Shown in pieces: positions 12,410 to 22,833 of a DNA stretch of 64,000 nt (position 1 is the first letter of the stretch; each line of letters begins with the position of its first letter). This stretch comes from Heliocidaris tuberculata (Eukaryota > Echinodermata > Echinoidea > Camarodonta > Echinometridae). The notes beneath the pieces are model-generated. The model did not search any database and was not told the DNA's origin. It saw only the letters and a list, made by a program, of their open reading frames with translations. The stretch spans positions 7,411,068 to 7,475,067 of the forward strand of contig CM046841.1 of NCBI GenBank assembly GCA_025618425.1. Reading direction: 5' to 3'. Position numbers and translations under genes: made by a program.

Positions 12410-13090
12410 AATCCAAAATGGCCATCATGCCGGTGTTTGTGCAAATGCCAACTTCATTTTTTTTTTATCCATGCTCTAACGATTCCGAAAATGTATAGTT
12501 TTGCTAATCTCCAAAAATCTTGAACAAAAATACATATTAAACCTGACCAGAAGGCAGCCCGTGGCATTATTTCTTTGTTTTAGCAAATATCTAAGTATTA
12601 ACTTTAGAGTATTATAACTTTTTTGTTAGATAAACATTGAACTTGTAATTTTCATATGATATTGACCCTATATATGGACGCTTTTCTGTAAAGTTGGAAG
12701 TAATTAGTGAAATGGACTTTTGAAATATGGAGAAATATGTATTTTGAAGCAATTCATATTTTTGAAAAAAAATGATAAAAATCACATTTTCGGCCCAGCA
12801 TTGTTATACAAATCATCACCAAACCCAGCGAAAGTGGTGTCATGTTGTAGAGAATTTAATGCCCTTTAATATGCTACCACAAAAATGATAGAATGAGGTT
12901 CTGTTACAAAAATATCTTCAAAAGTGTTCAATACTAGTTACAAATGGCGGCCATTTTGAAAATCCAAAATGGCTGCTCGGTCAGGGTTTTGTGCAAATGC
13001 GAACATCAATTTTCGGATTCCCCATGTTCTACCGATTCCAAAAATGTATAGTTTTGCTAATCTCCAAAAATTTTGAACAAAAATACATAG
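12410..13090 (+). repeat. Repeat with GGCGGCCATTTTG palindromes (two copies)
   Basis: ATGTATAGTTTTGCTAATCT occurs near 12490 and near 13045, each preceded by a GGCCATTTTGAAAATCCAAA-type hairpin. The inverted partner lies at 7940-8450. Confidence 0.65.
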
Positions 13091-13539
13091 TGAACCTGAC
13101 TATATACAGAATTTATTGCTGATGAATCATGTATTATGGTATAACATAATAATGTGAAAACCCAAGGTAATTTTTATGTCCAAATTTATTAAAATTTCGG
13201 TCATTATTTTTCTATGCCCACCCCACGCCCCCCTCCCACACACACACACAAAATATATTGATTTCAACTTGACACCTTTGTGACATTACACTGCATAATG
13301 TGAGTGTAACGATTACTCTTTTAAAACTTTAGCTGTTCCAGTATTTCTGAAGTTCATTGCAACCTGATATCTCGAGTTTTTTCTCTTTTAAAAAAAAATC
13401 TTTTTCATGAGTAGTGTACCATATTTGAAAGATCCGGTTCAAGTCCTGGTTTTCGGGGCGGTCTTCTACACATATTCATTAGAAAATATGAGATATCTTG
13501 CTGTTTGAAAGTGTAGCATAGATAAATCGGTTACACAGT

Positions 13540-14200
13540 GGTGTAAACTGGGAGACAAGTCTGATGCTCAAAAGACATCCCTCAAAGGCCACTATGGAAA
13601 GGAATCGTTTGAAGAGTTTTCGACTGATTAGTTGAGTTATTAACTGAATTATAAATTTGAACTGTTCAGAGCAGATTCATTGGTGAGATGCACTTTGATG
13701 AATGTTTCTGTCCGCTGTCATCCACAGTCCAGCATGGAGGCAGATACATAATGTTCTGAAGAGCTCTTCATAACTTGGGATGAGCAATGGACTAAGGGTC
13801 CAGAAGATGCTTCATAAACCTGCCCTGCTCACAAGGCATGGAATACTGTTAGATACATGACTTTGATGGCCAAGATTAACTAACAACAAGACAATCATTT
13901 AAAACACTTATCTAAATAATTAAGGCACAATTTGCATAAAATCAGGCATCCAGAGTTTAAGAAAATAATGGATTAGTCAACCCGAAATGGCCAAGTTCAA
14001 GAACTTGAACCTGATCAACAAAATTTGGGACTTACTGGATCAACAAGTTGACTAATAAAGCACCTCACAGAAAATCACGTTAATGAATTATAGAAATGCT
14101 TGAACGGCTTTTAAGCTTTGAAAAAGGATTGAAACACAATAACACAATGCTAGAGAAAGCTGTAATGGCTAAATGGTTTGGTGAGGGGCTAGGGAAAAAA
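13540..14200 (+). pseudogene. Decayed Tc1-like transposase
   Basis: Broken frames give TVQHGGRYIMF near 13720-13765 (Tc1: TVKHGGGSVMVWG), then near 13990-14050 WPKSKNLNLINKIWDLLDQQ (Tc1: WPAQSPDLNPIENLWxxLxxxV). There are several stops and shifts, with no clear terminal repeats. Confidence 0.65.
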
Positions 14201-14320
14201 GTTTGAATGAAATCTAACGTAAACCATGTAAGCTTTTTTATAATCTGGCAATACCCAATATCTTAATTTAACAACCAGAAAAGTTTGGTTATACACAAGT
14301 AGGTAGTAAAAAACATTAAA

Positions 14321-14470
14321 TTAGTTCATTTCATCGCATTTTCTAATAGTTTTGACCGTCCAGTATTGTATGTCATTGACTGACGAGGCGATGTTAATCC
14401 CTTTCAACAGGCTTTCTACATCGTTCTTGGTGAGATTATATTGAATTAACAAATTCGACAAGTAACAGAA
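14321..14470 (-). CDS. Duplicated alternative terminal exon of the plexin gene
   Basis: A second copy of the last exon lies about 212 bp downstream of exon 30. It follows an ACTCAG acceptor, is in the same phase, and reads FCYLSNLLIQYNLTKNDVES then LLK. It continues GINIASSVNDIQYWTVKTIR to a TAA at 14321-14323 (49 codons). Sequence beyond the stop of exon 30 is also similar to this copy's reading frame, so the duplicated unit includes 3' flank. It may be an alternative last exon or a relic; the pyrimidine tract before its acceptor is poor. Confidence 0.55.
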   Translation of the reverse strand, partial: FCYLSNLLIQYNLTKNDVESLLKGINIASSVNDIQYWTVKTIRKCDEMN

Positions 14471-14486
14471 CTGAGTATAAAATTAT

Positions 14487-14492
14487 TTTATT
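14487..14492 (-). promoter_or_regulatory. Candidate polyadenylation signal (AATAAA) for plexin exon 30
   Basis: AATAAA on the minus strand, 119 nt after the exon 30 stop and 17 nt before the alternative exon. Cleavage here would remove the alternative exon, so the two choices would be mutually exclusive. Confidence 0.45.
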
Positions 14493-14610
14493 TGTAATAT
14501 TTCTATTCAGTAAAATATAACATACAGAAAGACACTCGGGGGACGGGGTACGTAAGTGGGTAAATGGGACCAATTACACCTATATCGTTGATTGACCAAG
14601 GGATGTAAAT

Positions 14611-14697
14611 CTATTTCAGCAGGCTCTCCACATCGTTATTGGTAAGATTGTAAAGATGTAACAAACTCGACAGATGACTTAATTGTCCCTTGAACTC
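14611..14697 (-). CDS. Plexin exon 30: terminal coding exon with stop
   Basis: TACAG acceptor. Reads [20 protein letters not shown] then NDVESLLK and TAG, corresponding to EFNxLxALxxIYxYxxKYxxxIxxxL. It ends about 10-15 residues earlier than typical plexins. An AATAAA lies 119 nt past the stop. Confidence 0.85.
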   Translation of the reverse strand, partial: EFKGQLSHLSSLLHLYNLTNNDVESLLK

Positions 14698-16503
14698 CTG
14701 TATCCAATGAAATAAAAGGAATTTCACAAATGTCATATACGTAAGAAAATCGTAAGTACTTTTGTTAAAACCCCAACTAATTCTTTATCTCGTATATGCT
14801 AATACAATAATTTGATTAAATAAACAAACAAAAAACAAAAACATTTCGTCTTGAAATGAATTTATGGATTTCAATAAAGGACTTAATTTCATTTGGTTTA
14901 TTTACGTTGATTTTTTTTTTTTTAATAATCTGTACAGAATAAGAAGGCGCTTTGTAAATAATCGACAATCTTAGTCCGTTTTTTAATGAATAAAGACAGA
15001 ATGTTACTGAATCTCCGAACATGCCGAATAGAAAAGGTAAAGAAAACAATAACATATAAGATATCTCAAGCTGTTCTAGGGAATATGGCACCTGTAGTAT
15101 TTTTAAATCATCATGATGACATGCTTATAATACATTATATCATGTAGAGGCGCGTGTTACAGTGGTTCATTCTCTTGACATTCAATGGAGAGACTGAGGT
15201 TGCCTACCTCATGACTCCATTAACGTCCTTTGGCAAGAAATTAATCTCCATTTGGCTACAGTACTTGAAATCGACGACCTACGAGACCGACGGCCAAAGA
15301 GACCGAAAATATTGGTCATGACCTTTAATGAAACCTCAGGAGTAGTGTCAAAATTAGGTTAATAATATGTCGGTCTCACGGGCCTTCTGAAAATTTTCTG
15401 AGGCTTCACTAGACTGTCGGTCTACATGGATGTCCGGTCTATATTTTGCCACTTTCCACCCTGGTGTAAATGAGTACGTGATGTATATATTAGTCTCTTG
15501 GCTATAACTGTGCCAGGAGCATTACGACTTGACTGACCTGAGCGCTATACAAGAACCCACTATGGTCATTATCACTGATTGTATGTACCTTTGAGACATT
15601 GGAGCATGCTCTGTTGAGCTTTGCCGGTCGAACCTTTGGTTGACTTCCTATCTGGGTGCAGTAATCATTCACCATCTTCCTTTGCAGTGGATGTTCCTTG
15701 TAATAAGGTAGATGATCAGATTCCTCCTAATTTTAAAGAGTATATATTTATGGAAAATAGAATGTACACATATAAGTAATGTTAACCAATTTTTAACTGG
15801 TTTTAAAACTTAAAAGGTGTTACATTTTAATGTACCATCAATTAAAAAAGTATCTTTGAAATTTATTTATTATTATTATTATTTGTGTTTTATTTATGAC
15901 AAATAAAATAGTGGAGGGTTCGTTTTGGATTCCATGTGTTGCGAATACCTAGCATCATAGAAACATTTTTAGTTAATCAGTTCAATCTTGACGTTCCATT
16001 TGAAATATCCAGTCTGTTTAAGTAAGCTATTAAAAACATCAAAACATTTTGACAGGAATTTGAAAGCCTCACATTTCAAGGGATAACATGTAGCTCCAAA
16101 TCGCAAACAGTAGCAGATAAAAGAGAATAAAATATACTTTCGGACTGCATTCAATTTCCTACGTGTTTGAAGGGTACCTTACATCATATAACATGTTAGT
16201 ATAACTAGAGTTGAACAAGTACAACTATACAGGTGGGCTATGGAACAATAATGAAATAAGTATTTTTTTCAAAATTTGTACTCGGTCGATGTGGTTATTG
16301 TCTCAGCACAGAAACTTTTTCAAAATATTCAATCCATGGAACAGGCAGAGACTTCTCACAGTCACACTCATGATTATATTTATGATTATAATAGTGCTTG
16401 ATGGATTGTTAAGTTGAAGGTGAGTAGTTTGGCATTGTGTAGTAAAATTTGATTTAACTACACAATCTGATTATACGTCATGTACGTGGATGGAATATTG
16501 TGG

Positions 16504-16547
<44 letters not shown>

Positions 16548-19500
16548 GGGAGAATGCAACCCGTAGAACACCAATATTGGGAAACAAGAACTTGTCTTTC
16601 AAAAAATTTTCTTTGATATCTTACCTTTTGTGATGATAATGATAATAAAGATGATATGATGATGGTAATCACCATGATAATGGTAATGATGATGATACTA
16701 ATTACTACTGCTACTACTACTTCTACTACTGCTTCTGCTGCTGCTGCTGCTAGAAATATTGATGATATCAATAGTCATCACCATCATCATCATCATAATT
16801 ATACAGATCTTTAAGGATTCTCCTATTTGCAACAATATGATTGCTGACAGAGATAACATTTTTTTGTGCTGATAATCTCCCACAGACTATGACTATATAA
16901 ATATTAATATAAAGAAATACATATTTAGTATGGCTACAAGTTGTAAACATATTGTAAATATTGTCAGGTTTAGCTAATTAATTTGATGTAGAATATAAGC
17001 CTCGAAAGGGGGAAATGACATGCAAAACAGCACATTTTCGCCAAAAAACAACAACATTTGCACATTCATCAGAGTTGTAAATATTGAATCTTCATGGAAA
17101 GTACTCTATTTGCAGTGGTTTTTGGTGTAATATAAATATTTATGTAAAGATATAAATATTTAGTAGTTTACAAGTTTACAAGTTGTAAACATATTGTAAA
17201 TATGTGTCAGGTTGGTTAGATTAATTAATTTGATGTAGAATATAACCACGACAGTTCAATAGATTTAGTATCCTCGAAAGGGGGAAATGACATGCAAAAC
17301 AGTACATTTTTCGCAAAAAAACAACTAACATTTGCACATTCATCAGAGTTGTAAATATTGAATCTTCATGGATGGAATAATTTGTCATTGTTCACAGGAA
17401 GTACTCTATTTGCAGTTGTTTGTGGTGTATACTGTTGGTTAGATACGAACACTCAAAATTACAATTATGTCTGTAATGATGACGTACAAAGTCCTATTTA
17501 TATTTTCAACACCTTTTTTTCTTCCCGAAGTATTTTAGGTTATCCTTTTTATTGAATCTGTAAGGGCGTATGATAAAATTGTGACAGTATGGGCTGATGT
17601 TTTTAATTCTAATTTCAAGAGTTCGAAATTTGGGCGAGCAAGTAAGCAAAAGACTGACACTTTACTATAGTGTAGTTAGAATGACATATAAATCTTAAAT
17701 GAACCCTCTCGCTGTCTGAATATGGGGTGAAGGTTGACCGAAAAATTGTCAATTCAAAATCCCTGGGGGAGGGGGCTGCAACCCCACGGACCTTGTAAGA
17801 TATAACCGCAAAGGAAACAAAAAAAATATTCAGTATAATATCTGTATCTCTGCAACTGTGTGTGGTTTTGTGTATAATCTCTCATCATCTTGTTTTAAAG
17901 TATTTTTTGGTGGACTAACCTTCATGTGCAGTGACTGCATCTGTATTTCCGCATAGGTTGTGTATACAATGAAATTAAAAGAAAAACTTTGGGCTTAATG
18001 ACTTCCTGCAAATGGCAATTAAATATATCATATTCAGTCCTTCTGTTTTCTTCGTTAAATATTATAACTTATGATTGGGTTCTGCTCCCATCTTCTATAC
18101 AGTGTGAGTCAATAAAAATGATACCCATATTCAAGCCCCAATATTTTAAAAACCAAGTGAAATCACTAAAATGTATTATAATGGTATGATAGTTGATGAT
18201 GTCTTCTTTAATTTGATAGGCTGCTCACCAAAATGCGATCATGGATGAATGAGCACTGGCCATTTTCAAAAAGTATGCCAGAATCGTCTTTGCCCAAGTT
18301 TGGCTGAATGCTGTTTGGGAATTGCTTTCATTATTTGTGAGTGCGTTCTATTTCAGCCAACCTTGAGTTGACCGTTCATTTCATTCAAAACTTGGGCAGA
18401 GGCAAATTTGACATGCATCAGGAAAAATGTTACTGTTCAGCTGTCCATTGTCGAATTTTATTGATCAAGGTGTCAACTTTAAGGAAACATGACAGGCTAA
18501 AATATGAGTATCTCTGATTAAATCTATATGTACTGATTGCAACGACATTTATGGTTGAATCTGTGTTTCACTTTTATTGACTCACACTGTATGTGGAGGC
18601 GCATGTGTACTCGATATGGAGTTCGTGTACAGTTCATGTTAATTTTAAGCGACCACTATGAATGTATTCTACTTGTTCCCACTAATAAAAAAAATGATGT
18701 TGCCATTTTATCTGTTGAACTTTAGTGACCTTAATTAACCCAAGGTCAAAAGTCAAAGGTCAATATTACGTCATTCAAAGTATGCTGAATTCTGTATCAA
18801 CTTGTAGCAAACTTTATAAGGAATATGTTCATGAAGACGCATGACATAGGTTTCGTCTTTAGACCTCTCAGATTTTCGTTATATGTAAATCTATTTAAAT
18901 AAAGTTATTACAATACACTCAAAATATGCAAGTTTAATTAATTTCCTTTTTAATTAACTTCCATCATGCCAAATATGGTTATGTTGTGACTTTCCATTGC
19001 AGAGATATAGCATATGTCAGAATTTTACAAAATTGCGCCTAGATGACGTCACGATGTATTGACTATGTTGAAAAAATTTCTGTGTGCTGAGACCATTACC
19101 ACATATACCACTGTACCAAATTTGAGTACATTGGAATAGGTAGTTTTGGAGATATTGTGCGTTCAAATGAGAAGAAGTTATCCAATCCACAATGCAGGTT
19201 TGGGGAAATATGGCCCATTATGAAAAAAAGTGGCTCAACTCTTCCTAGAGGGAGTGCACGGTGTATAGTGCACTCCCTCTAGGAAGTGCACGGTGTATAG
19301 TGGTACTCGAGGGTCATAGTGATTAAGTTTTTCTCCTTATCCGCTCCAACACCAAATACCTTATCAGATATTTAAATTTCTTTTAAAGAAATGTTTTTCC
19401 ACCTTCTTCTTCATAATTAATGAAAAATATTACTTGTCTCAATGAAATGGTGCTTGCTGCATGTTTAAGAGCATCGGCAAGGACAACGACACATCTATCT

Positions 19501-19922
19501 GCTGTTTCTGATCTCGGCATCTCAAAGAATGATGGTAGGCTGGTTAGCACTGATCCCCAGAAATTAGACAAGCTGTGAAAAGAGGGATTATATCAAAAGA
19601 GCTCGTCAAAATTAAACTACGTCTTATCTGTCTTGATTTAAAACAAATATTCATACAGCGCGAGTTAATTCAAAGTGGCATTTTTTTTCTCAAGCCTATT
19701 GAAACTCCCCCAGTGAGAGTAGGCTAGGTCAAAAAACTCTCTTCCTTTATCACGTGCCGCTGCTGTTGTAGTATCAAACATATCATGTCGAGTGGTGGTG
19801 TTAGCCTAATGATGCATTGAAGAATATTTCTTTATAACGTTCTTCATTACATTTTCACGTTTCTTGGTCATCATCACAAACTATCGATTTCATGGGCTTA
19901 ATGGAAATACATACATACCATG

Positions 19923-19959
<37 letters not shown>

Positions 19960-20981
19960 TTTCCACTTTCCTTACGAAAATTTTGATATACATATTCCAA
20001 CCCACAATTTAAAATGCTGGTCTACGAAGTGTTTTTAAATGTAATTATTTTATTTCAGACACAAGAATATACTACTCCCTTCTCACCAATTTCTCTTCCA
20101 GGTTTCCGCATAAGCTTGGGGCGAGCCTACGCCTCCATACTTCACAGCAAGTTCATCAAACATATCAAAGAGATGTTTGATTGGTAGAGGGATCTTAGTT
20201 GGCTTTTTGAACATCACTTCAAACATGCCATCAACGTATGGACTGATCGATGCCTAATACCAAAAAAAATAAACAGAAGCAACTTCAATGACATAAACCT
20301 CCTATTACATTCATGATATGAGAAACTTCTTTAAGAAATTAATAAAGAGCCTTAGTATCTAACATTAAGACGTGGTCATGAAAGAATTAAATTATTTTCA
20401 TAAATTTAGCTTACAAATGTAAGGTGATGATTATAATTTCCCTGAAGGTTTAAGAAGGCAATCAATGTTTAGTATTTATTAACAGAAATCAATATTCACG
20501 TTCAATAAGAATATAAAGGTCAACAAATAACGAGACATATGCTACGTAGGTAGGTAAATGAGACTAAAACGTAGTTTCACTGAATGGACACAAAATAAGT
20601 TATTCTAAAAAGCCAATTAATATGCACAGAATATCAATTAAAAGTAAATGAAATGAAAGAAGAAAGGAATCTGCTAGAAAAACTAAAAACCTTACTTTCA
20701 TCGTTAGCATATGAGGGATTGCTAGATTTCGATCAAGATTTGCTTTCTTTTGTTTGATATGATCAGGCATACTGCTTCCTTTCTGCCATAGTTGTTCTTC
20801 ACCCTGCAGGAAGAAAAAAAATGAACATATTAAAATGCTATGAGTTCCTCTTCTCCTCTCTAAAATGAGCCCCATACAATTAAGAGATCAGTTGGAACCT
20901 GCTTATTTGTTTGTGAGAAAAACTTGTCCTGAAAGTAGGAATAATATATTTTCAAACCTTACTTTGTATGCAATTATATAC

Positions 20982-21015
<34 letters not shown>

Positions 21016-22005
21016 GCCTCTAATTAAAGAGCTATAACCAATGTGATCTTCTAATATATTTCAAGGCAAAGAGTAACTTGTTTTCTGTCTAATGATACCT
21101 CATTCATCACTTTTCTACCACGGATGACTGAGCACCAGCGTTTTTAAAAAGTGTCGTCAAAATCTCCTTGTACCAAGTTTGGGCTGATGCAAAGAATGTT
21201 GGTCAAGCCATACAATGTTTTACTTCAGGCTAAAAACCTTTTAAAAGTTATATTATATTTCGTGGTTCAATGCTTCGTTTAAATCGATCCAGGGTATCTA
21301 AACTTTCACATCACTTTGTTTCAATCCATATGATAATCTCAATTTATTTTAACAGCCTTTCAACTTCTTGTCTCATGATAACTAAAAACTCGCTATTGCA
21401 CCATTTCACCTGCATAAGGTGCATAAGTAGTATTCCTCGAAAAGCGCATGAACTCGAAGGGTTGCTGACTTTAAAGACTGAAAAAATATAAAGAAGGATA
21501 CATGTACTGAGAATTACCAAAGTAATTGATAGTAGACTTTCCCAAAATAAAAGATAGCTTCCAAAATAAACTTTGTCCATTTTTTTTTCCTTACATAAGA
21601 GATGCGGATGAAACCGAGATGGTGTCAGCATGGCAAAGAAAATATCATAAATTATGCTTGTAATAAGCCTATTCTTCAGTTTAAGTTGACATTAACACCT
21701 TTTCCATTCATATGCACAAAATCAATTGAAACAACTAAGCAATTGTTTTCAAACTGGAATAACACATATGTATAATTGGTTTTGACCCACATTCTTTGCC
21801 TCAGCCCAAACTTGGTACAAGAGGATTTTGACAATACTTTTTTAAAAGCCTGCTGCTCAGTCATCCGTAGCAGCACGGTTATGAATAAGATATCACCTGA
21901 CAGAATATAAGTTGCTCTTTACTATGAAATAAATTTTAAGCCCATAGAGGTTATAATTTTTTAATTAGAGGCCACCAAAGTTGGGTATACTTTTTTTGAT
22001 AAGCA

Positions 22006-22054
<49 letters not shown>

Positions 22055-22798
22055 CATACATTTAATTGTAAGGAAATAACATATACAACAGCTTTGTCAA
22101 CTCTCGTTGAAATAATATAATTGTGGTCTAGTGGTTAAGGCAATGGTGTTCTACACCAAAGACCCGGGTTCGATTCCTGGCGGAGACATTTTTTCAACCT
22201 TTGCAAAAATTTCAATTTCAATAAGGGAGGACAGCTCTGGCGTCTCTGGGGAACTTTGAGTTAAAGCTAAAAGACAGTCTTGGTAGCAAAAATCATACTG
22301 GCAAGAAACTTATATAACATAGTCACATACTATTTTACTTTTATCATAAGACACATGTACGAGATTGTTTAACATTCCATTCACGATTTCGAACAAATTT
22401 TAGTGTAAATATAATGTAAGGAACGCTTGGTAACGGCTTTTCACAGCCTCACGCTAAGACCATATCCACCCGAAGGTTCCCCACACAATAAACCCAGCGC
22501 CTCGTACTATGTGTAGCGTATTCTATGACACACAGCAATCCTCCTGTGAGTAATGTGTGTGTTTGAATTTACATCCCCTCTTTTTTGGGCCATGCGCCAG
22601 GGATTTGTATTACTTTTCACCTCTAATTCGATAAATATTTCACTTGAGGAGGAAAAAAACTTCACAGCATCTTAGTTATGTTAGTACCCTCCTATTTATT
22701 AGGTAAAATCAAAGAAATCTCACGAAAAGTTTTTGAGGGCTTCCCAAAACTATTATTACCTTTAAGCTACGCAACCATTATTCTCTCATTTTCATTTC

Positions 22799-22833
<35 letters not shown>

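Larger units (their letters stand above)
9985..12440 (+). repeat. Tandem array of about 170-190 bp units, interrupted by SINEs and a Tc1-like element
   Basis: Units share GGCCATTTTGAAAATCCA, GAAGTCTAATGATGTCAC-like, TGACC(A/G)AGGAAAC and a GTTGACxxGAAGC core. They lie at about 9985-10440 and resume at 12050-12440. The gap holds the two SINE copies (10484-11063) and the TIR element 11072-12047. Confidence 0.7.
15727..19433 (-). other. Plexin intron 28 (3.7 kb)
   Basis: No exon found. Contains an AG microsatellite (16507-16545), GAT-rich microsatellite (16630-16800), a 247-bp direct duplication (16942-17372), a fragment related to the TIR element of 21015-21972 (18225-18330), a TGACGTCA at about 19044 and the hairpin at 19241-19286. 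Confidence 0.6.

Noticed and set aside
15640..15775. Plus-strand exon-like frame after a TTTGCAG acceptor
   Set aside because: It is the antisense of plexin exon 29, which fits in phase and by similarity on the minus strand.
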